Below, in pieces: positions 11,701 through 23,524 of a stretch of DNA of 64,000 bases (position 1 is the stretch's first letter; every line of letters begins with the position of its first letter). A model generated the notes under the pieces. It made no database searches. It saw nothing but the letters and a program-made list of their open reading frames with translations, and was not told the DNA's origin. The stretch covers positions 20,786,824-20,850,823 of the forward strand of contig OX422184.1 of assembly GCA_949130485.1 (NCBI GenBank), written 5' to 3'. This stretch comes from Agelas oroides (taxonomy: Eukaryota; Porifera; Demospongiae; Agelasida; Agelasidae). A program made the translations under genes and the position numbers.

Positions 11701-13890
11701 TGACCATAATATGGTTGAAATAACCTAAATGTTTTTGCAGTGTATAGGGAGTCAGCTGATTAACCAAGACCTCATAATACTACAAGCATTTAGAATACAG
11801 TTGCACAGTAACTCCCAATTGAGGTCTTTGCAGTTTATCTGCATTCATTATTGATCTCTAGTACCAAAATGAAGTTCTCATAACTACTGTTTCTGTAACC
11901 ATGGTAACCATGCACTGTGAGGTTAAAGCACACCAACTTGTTTTTATGATGATATTTATAGCAGGCTTTTTCTCTTGAATATATCACTGGAAAAAAAAAC
12001 TTGGGTTACTTCAACCACACTTTTAGGTTGTCTCAGTTGCGTAAGTATGACCAAAGAGGTAATTACTCTCTTTTTTCAGAAGACCTCTTTGGCTACATTT
12101 CTACCACAACCATGCAACCAAGGAACTCTCCAAGAGCAGATGAATAAGATCAAAGAAACAACAAACCTCACCTGAAATGCTGATTTGGCTTTTGGCTGGC
12201 TTTTTGAAAGGAGATACTAATGTAACAAAATGGGAGAAGCTTCTCAACCAGCATTTCTTGAACTTTAAGTGTCACACACACAAAAGGAATGCAACTGAGG
12301 TGATGGTTGAAGTAACCTAAACCTTTTTCCAGTGTATATATATATGCACTGCTCTGTTATCTACCTTTATGCAGGCATACCTCTACTGGAAACAACACCT
12401 ATACTGATCATCATGTACTACATATCAATGCCGTCTGGACCTTTCTTGCTAGTGGGCCTCCACTGTACATACTCAGCATCCTACATCTGCTGACTGGAAA
12501 CTCTGTTGTTGGGCTGGCTGTATCCTCATTTATTCTACGATAGCAGCTGTCCTAATGTATCACTAGCTCACGTTAACTACATGCATGCTTAAAATCATTC
12601 TATCTAACATGTGATACATTTTTGTGTGCTAAAGTTGCTTCGAGCTGGTATTACCAAAGTCAAAGTATGGATATCACACCCACATTCGTAGTTGGTTATA
12701 CATGTAGCTGACTGTACAGGGTATATGTTTCTTGCATTATCTGAAACTGGATCCCACACATTCTTAACTAACGGACACAGACCAATTTCTTTACTATTCT
12801 CTCCCTTGTAAGTGGTGGAGCAGCAGCACAATGGGCTAGTGTCCTCGTCAATGTCTATCCCAGTGCTTCAACAATCACAGCAGTCTGTCTGGTCTCAGTT
12901 GGGTTTCTGGTAAGATGAAGTTATAGCGACTGTGATCTCCAGACACCTCCTTACCTGATATTGCCATTCATACTGAGCATTACTGTGCTCCTGTGGCCAT
13001 TTTTCATCACCAACACACCCAAGTGTTGCATGAACCTAACAGAACAGGACAGGATGGCCTTCAGTGAACGACACTCACAGCAGTCCAAGCCAGATGGTTT
13101 CACTCAGCAGCCAATGTATCTTGTTACTCCAATATCAGACGAAACAAAGGTGAACTGTTGTACAATACATGATACTGTCTTGTTTATACATGCACAAAAG
13201 GTTAAATGCATGAAATAGCACACAGTACATAAAAGCAGCATAAATCAAAAGTAGATACTGTAGCTAAAATTAATGATAAAATTGTTGGGAGTATTTCAAA
13301 TGCCTATGGAATTAAACTACATATTGTGAGTTAGGACAGGTGCATATGAGTGTGGGCTAACCTGCTGTACTTAACACTAAAAACTTATAGAACCAAAGTA
13401 TGTGAGTATGCACTCTTGCAGATATATGCACAATGGGAAGGTAACTGGAACTGAATGAAGTGAGTTTTACTATTCATTAAACAAGGTTAATGATGCCAAA
13501 AAAATTGTCGGTTCAATGTATCTGGTAGGCCTACATAGTGTATGTATACTGTTTGCCACATTGGTTTGATATATGCGCCAAATTTGCTCATAAGAGAACT
13601 GCACTGACATGGGGCAGTTGGGTAAATGTCACCCTTAGGGTAATAGCACAGTTGTGCTTGACTATAAAGAGCATTGGCCTAGCATGGGGTGGGCCATCTT
13701 TCCCATCCTTTGTACAAGCACAGAAAACACTTGCCTTGTAGGAGCTGCATTTCTGAAATTGTAGGTTCTGTCTAGATGGGTGATTGTTGGTTGTTGATGT
13801 TTATCTCTTTCATGACAGACCATCTCCGTATTACAGACTGGAGTTGTTCCACCAAGCAATCAGCAAGTTGCAGAAGAAACCGAATCATGA
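8738..13890 (+). CDS. Tandem four-TM membrane protein family, copy A
   Basis: Six exons by splice signals and paralogue alignment: 8738-8770 (MRFKTEGWARK), 9960-10045 (TM1), 12375-12519 (TM2, LYILSILHLLTGNSVVGLA), 12781-12909 (TM3, NFFTILSLVSGGA), about 12943-13149 (TM4, then ITNTPKCCMNLTEQDRMAF), 13819-13890 (stop TGA 13888-13890). Intron phases 0,2,0,0,0 match the sister copies. About 223 residues; no known family recognised. Odd point: the intron before the TM4 exon has collapsed. The position aligned with the sisters' acceptor reads CTG instead of CAG. The only in-frame GT-AG alternative leaves a 33-base intron (12910-12942). Without it, TGA follows at once. The copy may be functional with a tiny intron or a recent pseudogene. 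Cytosolic tail is Gln/Ser-rich (inferred topology). Confidence 0.72.
9087..9283 (+). repeat. tandem duplication, unit about 93 bp
   Basis: The block from ATATCTGTCACAG-TTTGAGTGAACTGAAC through GATGATGTAATGTAGCTGCA and GGTTGTTTGG-TCTGTTAAC is present about 2.2 times in a row with few mismatches. It is non-coding, in the first intron of copy A. Confidence 0.85.
10384..11235. mobile_element. TIR element in intron 2 of copy A
   Basis: Ends GTTACTCCAGTTTCAGGATT and CCCTGAAACTGGAGTAAC are inverted repeats of about 35 bases, continuing as AAACTGGTGAGTA / TACTTACCAGTTT. The 852-base interior includes a G-rich segment at about 10620-10830 that recurs in part at 13655-13775. No transposase frame is recognised. 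Confidence 0.65.
10700..10830 (+). repeat. dispersed repeat pair (with 13655-13775)
   Basis: Shared order of blocks with 13655-13775: AGCGCTGGATGGCCC / AGCATGGGGTGGGCC, CTTTCTTGTACAA / CCTTTGTACAA, CATAGAAAACGGTCCTTTCACCTTGTAGG / CACAGAAAACACTTGCCTTGTAGG, then CATTTCTG. It could be a short interspersed element, but no promoter boxes were assigned. Confidence 0.45.
11276..11742. mobile_element. CACTGTAAAAAC-family MITE, copy 2
   Basis: Near-palindromic: starts CACTGTAAAAACATTTGGGT and ends AAATGTTTTTGCAGTG. It is flanked by TA on the left (GGCTA) and TATA on the right, as expected for a TA-targeting (Tc1/mariner-type) non-autonomous element. It is non-coding and lies in intron 2 of copy A. 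Confidence 0.8.
11985..12334. mobile_element. CACTGTAAAAAC-family MITE, copy 3
   Basis: Begins CACTGGAAAAAAAAACTTGG and ends AACCTTTTTCCAGTG, flanked by AT/TA-rich bases. The interior matches copies 1 and 4 (GTTGTCTCAGTTGC, TCTTTTTTCAGAAGACCT, TGCAACCAAGGAACTC). It is the second copy of the family in the same intron. Confidence 0.78.
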
Positions 13891-16800
13891 TAGCTGCCTG
13901 AAGTGAACAGAACCTTACTGTAAACTTATAGCTACATACATGTTGTTAACATTTTGTATAGGTTTAGCTATACACAGAATCTCAGTTATGGTATGTACAT
14001 AATCCCCTCATCCCAAGCAGTAAGTAGTAGAGTGTTCCCTTAGGAGATTGTTTTATGTAACCCCACTTACAATTAATACAGACTTGGTATTGGTGATACA
14101 TTGTACACATGTATTTCCTCGTCACAGTTAATGCATGTTCCCTGCATATAGACTATATGTTGATAATCATCAAAAGCAGCCAGTTGCATGTACCTTGTTT
14201 GTGCATGGTATGGTCTGATGTGGGTGAATTAGTATATTGTGGTAGTAGGGGAACTACAGTGGGTAGTGACCATCCTCATACCTGAACCATCTAATAGCCC
14301 TCTAATAGCCTGGCTACATCAACCTGCATGGTGTTTCATAGCACATGAGTACTGCTTCGGTACTTCACTTGCAAAAACAACTTATGCTCACTGCAACATT
14401 TTGATTCATTGGACATATGGAAAAGCAGGAAATGGAAATGAAATGGAAACTGGAAATGGAAACTGGAAATCGAAATTGGAAACAGAAATGGGAACAAATA
14501 ACGCACCAATCCCTGGTGCAATGTTTTCTTCACGGACTCCAAGTGGTGTGCTTTGTCATTACTCTTGTATTCTACTTAGCAGTGGTCATATGACTGGCTT
14601 ATGAGCCATGTGCTTTGCCTTTACTTTTGTACTGTGATTCGTGATTACTTATTTAGTGTAATTAACTAGTGCTTATGTGGCAAGAAATGTTGCAATTTAG
14701 TCTGATTCACGTGTGCAGTCTGGGCACGAGACTAGCTGCAATCTGACCATGAGAGTAATCTACTTGGTCCTGGAATGAGGCCAGCGTTCCTACTCTCACA
14801 GCCTCGTTTCTAGATCTTCCTCCACATCCAGTTTGATTGCTTGCAGTAAGGCGAAGCAAATGATGGCTTCATACCCAGGCCCTATTTTTTATAAGCGCCT
14901 GGGTACAATAGCCTCGGTCCCAACCATTGCCACCCCCAATATTTGCCAATACAGAAATACTGAGGACAGCAAAGGCCTGGGAATGAGGCTAGACTAGCAA
15001 AGCAAGCGATCAAAAACTTAAGGTGGGGAAAGCTCTGGGATGCCTAGGAACAAAAGCCAATACATGAATCTTGCTAGGACTACAACAGCTAAAAGGTTGC
15101 GTTTTCATAATTTTCTGTTTCCATTTCTGTTTCCAGTTTCCATTTCATTTCCATTTCCTGCTTTTCCATATGCCCTGATTCATCAGGCAATACAGAAACC
15201 AAACAATATAAGCCTTAAGGTGTCGTTTACAAGGAAGTCATAGCTAACATGTAGCAACAGGAAACTACCTATGCACACTATAGTGGATTCCTGGTTGCAT
15301 TTTTAGAGCTGCAGTTGTGACTAATGATACATTGATTACGGGTTTGTAGTGTTTGACTTTGGATTTCATTAACATACACGTATTACCATAACTCTAAAGC
15401 AAAAGAGCTGTTGTCATATAAATGGTATGCTTTGTGCCATCTACGAACAACAAATTTTGTAAATTGAAAACGAAACTTCCATACGTTAATTGGTTTAATG
15501 TTTTGCAAAAGAACTGCGAAACGTTGCATGCATCAGCCGGTTTCAAATTTGTACAGGTAACCAACCTGAAAGTAGTATGGGGATGGGGACTGAATGCTGT
15601 TACGTGGTAAATTGCAAGCATTTCAGCTGATTGGAAAGTGCATGCTTTCAACTACTTTGAAGTTGTATTAGTGGACTGTTTTAGTTCAGAAGCACACAAA
15701 CATATTTCGTGTTGAAAATTGCAAAAGCAAAGTCTTGTTTTGTAAAAAATGAATATGATGTGGCGCATCAAGTACTGCGGTTTTCAGAGTTTTAAAGCAT
15801 TAGTTTCTGCTTTACAACCTGTACACATAAACATTTAATCTAACGGTTACTTTGTATATCACAGATTCATAAGTGACAAGCTCTATGTCATTCCAGCATA
15901 GGGCTGAACTAGAAAAGGTCCCCAATTCTAGTGTTGTTTATTTTAACACTGAAAATTCCTTCATAGAACTATAGCTGAGAGAACTTGCAAAGATGCTCTT
16001 GATGGCTTCTGTAGCTGTGTGAATCCCAAACGCACTGTTTGGTTTGACAACAAGTTCCTCTTTGGGATACAGACAACCTGTGTGAATTGTACACCTGTGA
16101 TATCACAACAGAGTGATAAAGTAGTGCATACTCGTCTCATTCAATTACTCTATGCAGCCACTTGACTACAAGAGAAACGCCTTCTGATCTCACCAGAGCC
16201 ATCAAAAAATGAAATTTAAACTTGAAAGCAGGACTCACATGGAAACTGAAGACTTAGAAGTATCATTAATAAGCTGCTAGCTATAAGGCAGCAAAATAAT
16301 AGCATAACCCGCAATCAAAGCAGGCTATTGAACCTACCGTCACAATTACTATGGCATTTTTAACCCAAGGACACAATTGATTTGCCTTTTACCCCCTGGA
16401 TGTAATAACTTGACTGCCCCCCATCCATCCGTAGATTTAACAAAATAGTTGGTTCCACAATTGGACCACAGAATTACAAATATAATTCCCTTCTCCCAAA
16501 AGACATTGGTGCATTATTGTAGCTGCAGTGTCTGTGACTAATCCAGGAGGTGGAAGCATGTGTTTGCAGTGTTTGAAACCACATTTACCCAACAGTATAT
16601 AAATATACAAAATATGCAAAAGAGCTGTCGGCCATTTGCCATCTACACGCAAGCATATTTTGCGATAATTATGAGAACAAAACTTCCATACAATAACTGG
16701 TTATGTGTCTAGTAAATAATTCTCAGGTTTATTGACAGTATTGGCCTGGGCATTGTGATGAAGGGATCAGGTTTGAACTTAGAGGAACATTTTCATTCAC

Positions 16801-17589
16801 TTGGATATACCCGCATTCCTCAGAGTAGCTAGGGCGTAGGCTTTAGCTACTGTTGCTGGTCCAAATACAGTGGATATTCATGCAGATTGTACAACATCTG
16901 AAGAGTACTAGGTATACTTAGCTACCAAAGATAATTAGCAAAGAATGCTGATGGTCTAAGACTAGCTTCTTGATGTGATCTAAGCTTTTCACAGGATACG
17001 TATCAAGCACCCTAGCTCTTCACACTGATGTGCATGCCACCCTACATCACATTTACACAAATATAGCTTTATTAAAATTGTTTACATGCAGCTCTATAAA
17101 TCCCACAGAAATGTGTTCTCACAGTTGAATGGATTTACCAGTGAATGGTATAGGAGAAGCAGTCCACTAGTGTAAAATCAAAGTAATGCCAAGCTTGCTT
17201 TTGAACTGCTTACAACTTGCATGAAATGTGTTACATGCACGTGATATCACAGATTCATGGTATTCTAAATTCATATATAAGTACAAGTTGCAACCCCTCT
17301 CACTTGAGCCAAGTACAATATAAGATAGCTAGTAGAACAACTCTCAGTACATTGAGTACTGTGAACCCTTCCACGGAACTAGCTATAGGAGAACTTACAA
17401 ATTCCTCAGGACAAACATGTTTTCAATGACTATGGTAGCTGTGACTCCCAAAAGACATCTCAGCAATTGGGAAAGTATGAAATGTTATATTTGTGAGTAG
17501 TCAACTCACTACTCTAGTCTATAAGATAGCTAAGTATAGATCCTTCCATTATCACAGTGTGTCTTGATTCAGTTTGGTGCAGGCTGAAG
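13891..17589. other. spacer between copies A and B
   Basis: No exon is supported in these 3.7 kb. Contents: an inverted-repeat structure at about 14395-15190, a partial TAGCCTCG-type repeat at about 14900-14990, and two related non-coding blocks, 15855-16080 and 17240-17450. The blocks share ATATCACAGATTCAT, GAACTT-CAAA and TGTAGCTGTG-GA-TCCCAAA. The second block lies just upstream of copy B's first exon, so the pair may reflect duplicated 5' flank. A TATA-like CTATAAGATA sits at about 17519, some 60-70 bases before copy B's ATG. Confidence 0.4.
14395..15190. repeat. inverted repeat with GGAAAT-rich arms
   Basis: Left arm about 14412-14490 (CATATGGAAAAGCAGGAAAT followed by GGAAAC/GGAAAT repeats). 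Right arm about 15110-15170 (TTTCCATTTC repeats, then CTGCTTTTCCATATG). Purine-only and pyrimidine-only arms about 0.6 kb apart could pair as a long hairpin. Probably a non-autonomous element. Confidence 0.6.
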
Positions 17590-19454
17590 ATGAAATTGCC
17601 TAAAACCAAAGGTTGGGCTCGCAAGGTAAATAGAGTTGAAGTACTGTTTCATTCTTGTAATACATGTAAAGCTAAAAGTACAACTTGAGCAATGGGTGTG
17701 AACTTACCAAGTTCGCGTGATTTGAAATTCAATGCTGTGAATAATTTATGCGTAACTAAATTTTTGGAATTAGCTGTGTGTACTGTTTATCTCAGCTGAA
17801 CAGGGCCTTATACTTTGACTGCATAGTACCAGCATAAGTATACTTTAAGCAACAAAAAATAAAATTAATGTTGGGATTGCAGGGGTCATTTGTGATGTCT
17901 ATTCAAATCTCCTCATAACCAAATGGTTGTGATCCACTCATTTGCCCTCATGCACAAACTAGTAATCTTGCAAAATGGTATATCCTTGATTGTAAAATTT
18001 CATTGTTTTGGCATTTAAACAGCATTTTGTTTAATACAATCTTTCAACTTGTATAGTTCATTAAGTTTTCTACTGATTCTGGGGGCTTGATTAACGATAC
18101 CCACTTCAATTCTGGACTATTTACCATTCTTCCATTTGCAGGTTGCTAGACCACTGGTCTGTACGTCGGCTGTGGGATGGATTGCATTTGTGGTGGGGTT
18201 CAGCCTGTTCTACAATCCATTATTCCAGTGAGCTGAACTGTTATGTGTTGTACTTATGAATTTGCTTCGATAAATACACACATGCATGTGTAGAATGCCT
18301 TGTGCAGGCACCTGGTGTGTGCAAATCATGCAGATACAAAATGCATATGTGAGGTGTGACGTGAAATTGCCAACAAACATGACTGTGGGTAAGTTTGTTG
18401 ATGAGTATTGTACTTTTTATGGTTCTGTTGCTATACGAAATGTTCTGGAATATAAATAGACAAAATACATGCAGACAGGTCGTCATATGGTCATTTTTCT
18501 GCATAATATTAGTGCACACTGAATTTAATTGATGACTTTCTTCATTATTGCTGTACTTCACTGTCCTACACAGGTCTGGGATAACTAGTAATGTACTACA
18601 GATGTTTGCACCGTACTGGATTTTCCTTGCCAATGGGCCTCTATTGTACATATTCAGCATCCTACATCTGCTGTATGGAAACTCACTCACAGGGCTGGCC
18701 GTATCCTTATTAGTATATATGTAGCAGTCTCCTATACTATATCATAGTTATGTGATACATGCTCAATTACTGTTAACACACCCCCATTGAAGTCTTGTTC
18801 ACTATACTGACTAGTAAAAAAATCCATCAAGGAAAGATCTCTTGAGCTTATGGAGATGCTTGTGTTCTTTGTTGAGCTTGCATTCTCTCTCGTGCACTAG
18901 TATAATAAATATTATTTGACTGATAAATCAGACAAACTTTTTCACCACTATCTCTCTTGTAAGTGGTGGGGCAGTACTGTGGCACACTGGGGTCCTCATT
19001 GATTTAAGCAGGGTTCGTGCTGCACCAGAAATTTCAGCAACATTTGGTGGATGCCTAATCTCAGTAGTGTTTCTGGTAAGAATGATGTATACTGTCCTCT
19101 TGCATAGCTCTACTAAACCTTTGTTATTTCAGCATTACCCCAATTATATATGTATACATACCAATTTGAAATATAATAAATACCCTTAGTGAATTTGCAT
19201 TCATATTCCAAATAAAACCATGCTGCATTCCATATTCAATAAGTCAGTCTGGTCCTAGCAACAACATGGAGGACATGATCTTTAATCTCATCTTGCAGGT
19301 CATTACTGTGCTCCTGTGGCCATTCTTCATCATCAACACACCTGAGTGTTGCATGAACCTAACAGAGCAGGATAGGGTTGCCTTCAGTGGACGATGCTCA
19401 CAGCAGCCTCAGGAGGCCAAGCAAGCTAGCATTACCATGCAGCCAAATGAATGA
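17590..19454 (+). CDS. Tandem four-TM membrane protein family, copy B
   Basis: Cleanest family member, five exons: 17590-17625 (MKLPKTKGWARK), 18142-18227 (TM1, VCTSAVGWIAFVVGFSLF), 18574-18700 (TM2, YWIFLANGPLLYIFSILHLL), 18932-19075 (TM3 and start of TM4), 19299-19454 (VITVLLWPFFIINTPECC, then MNLTEQDRVAF). Stop TGA is at 19452-19454. All junctions are GT-AG in phases 0,2,0,0. About 182 residues. It lacks the extra last exon of copies A and C: the tail stops at MQPNE. Four hydrophobic segments, a Cys-Cys pair just after TM4 and a Gln-rich tail are visible. No family is recognised; a small plasma-membrane or vesicle tetraspan protein is inferred from topology only. Confidence 0.82.
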
Positions 19455-20790
19455 GCAGTGTGACAGAAACTTAGTTAAGCGTGGAGTTTGTACTACTTGT
19501 TAAATGTGACAGTCATGTATTTGCTTTATAATTTAAATACAAAATTAATTAAGTGGCAGACAACACACATCATAGAAAACCACAATGCATGGTGTTGATA
19601 CTGGTGTTTCTCACAAACAAATCTGCACGGGCTTGCCATGCAGTCTGTCCAAAATAACAACCATCACCCATGCACCACTGTAATGAGAGTGGCCCTGTTG
19701 AAAGGTGATAGTGAGCATGGATAATACTTGTCACATGCATGAACAATCAATGGATTACATCTACCTGCAGGAATAAAAAGACAGGTGCAGATGTTTTTAA
19801 TCCTGCGCAATTTAACAATTGCACAGGATGCTTTTTGACCACTATCAGGCCTCATCAGCTGCGCTGGGGTGATTGGAAGATGGGAATTACTATCTCATGC
19901 ACAAAATGCAGTCAGTTGTCTGGCCTTATCCGTATGACAGGTGGAAGCATCTTGAACATAACATCTCAAGTCACGGAAAGTTTGTACTAAAATGTCTTTC
20001 TCTACCCTGACATAGCTCTATAGGATGCAGACTGACAAACACATGCAGATAAATCTGGACTGCATGAAACGCTTTCCATGCAAACGTTTTTCTTTCTTAG
20101 ATGAAATCCTGTCTACCCTGATGTAACAGCTCTAGGGTGAATAATAATAGTGCTCGATCCATGCATCACTTCAGAAGCAAAATTGTTAATTTTTTTTGGC
20201 AGTTTTTGATGACTAGCTACATTTGTGGGAATGCATGCAGTGCTGGGAAAAGGAACTGATGTGTCATCCTCCACTGACACCGTGCAGCAACAGCAGAATA
20301 GAATATCATGTTACAACCTCAGCATTGTTTGAATGAGCACGGTCAAAAGGGGGGGCTTGGTTCGGGGTGGGGCTTGACCCAATATTTTAGACGTATTCTA
20401 TGGATCTACACTTTTTAGAATTCCCAAGTATTAATACAGCCCATAGCCCTTGCTGTTACTAATGACAAAGTAGTGTCTAACTATGATAGTCTCTCAACGT
20501 ACATGTACGTGTATGCAAACGGGGGAAAAATGAAATTTTTTAGTCACATCAATGATTTAGGCCAGGCAAACTACATTTCCTACTTACTCGATTTGCATGC
20601 GGGAGAGCGATCGTTATTCATTATTCATTACCAGCAAATGCTCGCCAAATCTACGGCGATTGAAAGTGGGCGTGTCATTGCTCGGCAGTTGAGGCGGCAC
20701 GTCTCAGAGGAAGCGGGCGCTGATGCGAAACAATAAATCCAGTTTGCCTGGCCTTACATGTGAACTTGCAATTACTTTCTATTTGCTAGG
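19455..20790. other. spacer after copy B, no gene seen
   Basis: No exon is supported. Short reading frames here carry no recognisable motif. A small imperfect inverted repeat with AAAAGGGGGGGCTTGG and GGGGCTTGACCC lies near 20345-20380. Otherwise unremarkable A+T-rich DNA. Confidence 0.35.
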
Positions 20791-21467
20791 CAGTGAAACC
20801 GCTCTAATGCGGCCACCTGTTTGTTTGAGGCGTCCGCCGAGTATTTCGGAGGCTTCCGGTATATTTCCCGTGGGGGTAGCCATTTGTACTTGTGCGGTTG
20901 AGAGCTATACGATGCGTATACCAGTGCGTATACCAGCGTTCGCATTATCCAGTGAATATTGTATATACAGTCCAGGTATTAGAGGGATCGAAGAACCTGT
21001 CCGCTTTACGGAATAGCGAGGTGTCCACATTTTAGGGATAACGTTATAATGTACGGTTGTTAATGAGAATGCAATCCGAATCTGAGCGAAACGTCCCAAC
21101 GAGGTGTCTGCATTTCTGAGATTCGGAATAGCGGGGTTCCACTAGTCTCGTCCCCAGACCCCACCCTCTCACGAGGAGAAACGGTCTGATGAACCAAGTC
21201 GAATTTCTTGGGCTAGCGCAGACTTTTGCGACAGTGTCGCGTAGCAACGTTCAAAACTTTAACGCCAAACCTGCTCAAAAACGGTACGGATACTCGAGTA
21301 GAGATAAAAAAATTTTTATTGTTGTACGGGAAGTGCTACGTAATAATTACGGATCTCGCAATCTCATTGGTCCTTACCACTTTTGGGGAATAAGCCCGAC
21401 TTCGTTCACCAGACCGTTTCTCGTCAGGAGGCGCGCGTGGGCTGGGCACGAGACTAGGGTTCCACTG
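20791..21467. mobile_element. Tc1/mariner-type MITE split by a later insertion
   Basis: Left end CAGTGAAACCGCTCTAATGC and right end AATAGCGGGGTTCCACTG (rejoined across the nested element at 21143-21456) are imperfect inverted termini, of a style common in Tc1-like non-autonomous elements. AGCGAGGTGTCC-like phrases recur inside (21013, 21098). There is no transposase frame. Confidence 0.55.
21143..21456. mobile_element. TAGTCTCG-family element with perfect 9-bp TSD
   Basis: The element runs TAGTCTCGTCCCCAGACC to GGGCACGAGACTA (314 bp). The 9 bases on each side (21134-21142 and 21457-21465) are both GGGTTCCAC, a perfect duplication made inside the right end of an older element. Subterminal arms also pair (AGGAGAAACGGTCTG / CAGACCGTTTCTC). 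Non-coding. A 9-bp duplication fits Mutator-like mobilisation, but the superfamily is inferred. Confidence 0.85.
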
Positions 21468-21926
21468 CAGTAGGTCAAGATGAAACTGTGTGACTGATAA
21501 TAGTGTTTTCTGTCGCTCATTTACTGTTTTGAACTATGAAGCTGAGATTGATAATGGCATCAAAACGTTCTCGGTAATATCCTCAGCTAAACATTAAGCT
21601 TGTTTGAAATGCTATACTTTTACCTATAGGCTTTGTTGCAGTACATACATGCATGCAAACGTTACAACAGGTAATTGCTGGAATGTATCATGGCGTACGG
21701 TAGTACGCCATATGTAGGGATGACCCCGAAAAAAAATGGCGGCCACATTCAAAGTGCACAAATGACACGCTCGAAATGTCCGCGTTAGATAAGTCAACGG
21801 CCTCCATGAGCCATATCAGACATTATCGAGTGCTTCCATGGGCAACAGGATCGTTAAATTTGCTGGAAAGCATCGCTAAGTACCTGACAGTCAAGTCGCT
21901 AAAAAAGGCAAATCGTCTATCTTCTG

Positions 21927-21928
<2 letters not shown>

Positions 21929-21957
<29 letters not shown>

Positions 21958-21975
21958 CTTCTTCTTCTTCTTCTT
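21929..21975 (+). repeat. (CTT)n microsatellite
   Basis: Uninterrupted CTT/TTC triplets. Read on the plus strand in one frame this gives a poly-Phe run, which is an artefact and not a protein. Confidence 0.95.
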
Positions 21976-22335
21976 TTGCTCACCACGATAGCACGACAAC
22001 GGCTGAAGCTATTACAACGATTCAAACGCGAAAGATCAGCATAAATTACTGGGTATTGTACCCACCACTCATCGTTCTCAAAGAAAGAAGTCGAATTAAT
22101 CGGCGATTCTCAGGTAACCCCACGCTTATGCTTGCTGCTATACGCCATTTTGTTAGAATAGAATATTCATAGCGATTACGTCAACAGAAGTTCAACAGCT
22201 ACAGCACGTGAAGTTGGCATGCAGCTGCGGTTATTCTACTTCCGTAGAGAACTTGACGATCGATTGATTCCCAAACGATTGCTACTTTCATACAGCAGTT
22301 GACGTACTTGTGCTGGATTTGACAAGGAACGCAGT

Positions 22336-22497
22336 ATGCGTAACGTCCACAAGAAACGGGCGCGGGATAAGCAGAACTATCTGCGAAACAAAGAAAGCAA
22401 AAGGCAAGCGTCCCGTAACAAGTACTGGAAGAACCCGGAAAAACACTCTTACTCTCCAAGGGTTCCTTTACCACAGTTATGCCTTACCTCTTTATGA
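22336..22497 (+). pseudogene. basic coding-like fragment (NPEK motif)
   Basis: One plus-strand frame from ATG 22336 reads MRNVHKKRARDKQNYLRNK, then ESKRQASRNKYWKNPEKHS, before losing character. Repeats of K-R-x-x-x-R-x-x-Y-x-x-N-P-E-K form occur in multicopy transposon-linked proteins of invertebrates (from memory). It is too short to assign and is most likely a relic at the edge of the following A+C-rich tract. Confidence 0.3.
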
Positions 22498-23396
22498 CCT
22501 ATGTACCTGCCACCCACCATACACAACCTACGCACACCTGCCCACAATGTATAACCAGCTATAGAAACTGTTCCTTGGACAACACACAACATACAGTGTT
22601 ACAACCCTGTCATACAACAGAACAGGTAGACAGTCATGTATATACCACAGTGCCTTAGAACAACCACTCACACACACATGCACATACCCAATTAGACAAC
22701 AGTTACACCCATGATTCCATTGTCAAGTGGATAAGTGCAAACAGCTAACATCCTCCAGAAATCCATCAACATCAACAATAAACTACATAACAAGTCATTT
22801 CACTTGGGGTGTGGTTACACAACAACAAAAAAAAAAACAACAGAAACAAGTCACAAAAAAGTTTGCCAAACGCAAACAAGCACATGTAGGGATGAAATCC
22901 TCAAAAACCAACCAAACAAGACGGGAACGACACCACAATACTTTTACACCATCCCTACATCTTGTGCCATTTTGCCACCTGTACACAACACAAAACCCTC
23001 TACATTTGTACTTATTAGCCCACACCAACCACAAACAAACATAGTACTTCACTCCATTCAACTATCTCACAAAATAACCCATCCTTCACAAAGCATTACA
23101 ATATTACCACTACTCACTTCACAGCCACCTGTATACAAGACAACCCATATCTATCATGCTAAACAGGCATAAAACTTAACAACATAATGCACATTCCAAC
23201 ATAACACACACACTCACCACTCCTCACTCACTCCACACCTTCTACACACAACTTGGACCATACCTGCTACACTCAGTAGCAACCACCAACAACACAACAT
23301 ACTCACTATGCACAACACACCCACGCCACACCCTTCCATCTACAAGACAACCCTCTTCTACACACAACTAAAAAACAAATACAAACACACAGTTTT
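22480..23396 (+). other. strongly G-poor, A+C-rich tract
   Basis: Over about 900 bases the plus strand is almost all A, C and T with very few G (ACACAACAC-, CACCACTCCTC-like text). It is not a simple short tandem repeat and has no coding signal: open frames exist only because stop codons with G are rare. Such strand asymmetry is unlike the rest of the window. Contains the left arm of the inverted repeat 22849-23524. Confidence 0.75.
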
Positions 23397-23524
23397 GGCA
23401 AAATGGCACAAGATGTAGGGATGGTGTAAAAGTATTGTGGTGTCGTTCCCGTCTTGTTTGGTTGGTTTTTGAGGATTTCATCCCTACATGTGCTTGTTTG
23501 TGTTTGGCAAACTTTTTTGTGACT
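22849..23524. repeat. near-perfect 128-bp inverted repeat, 420-bp loop
   Basis: Arms 22849-22976 and 23397-23524 are reverse complements with a single mismatch by eye (GCAAAC versus ACAAAC). The left arm starts AGTCACAAAAAAGTTTGCC and ends TGTGCCATTTTGCC. The near-identity implies recent origin or gene conversion. It may be a foldback element; no target duplication was found. Confidence 0.85.

Noticed and set aside
22727-23172. Two overlapping plus-strand frames of 105 and 145 codons
   Set aside because: The tract has almost no G, so TAG and TGA are depleted and long frames arise by composition.
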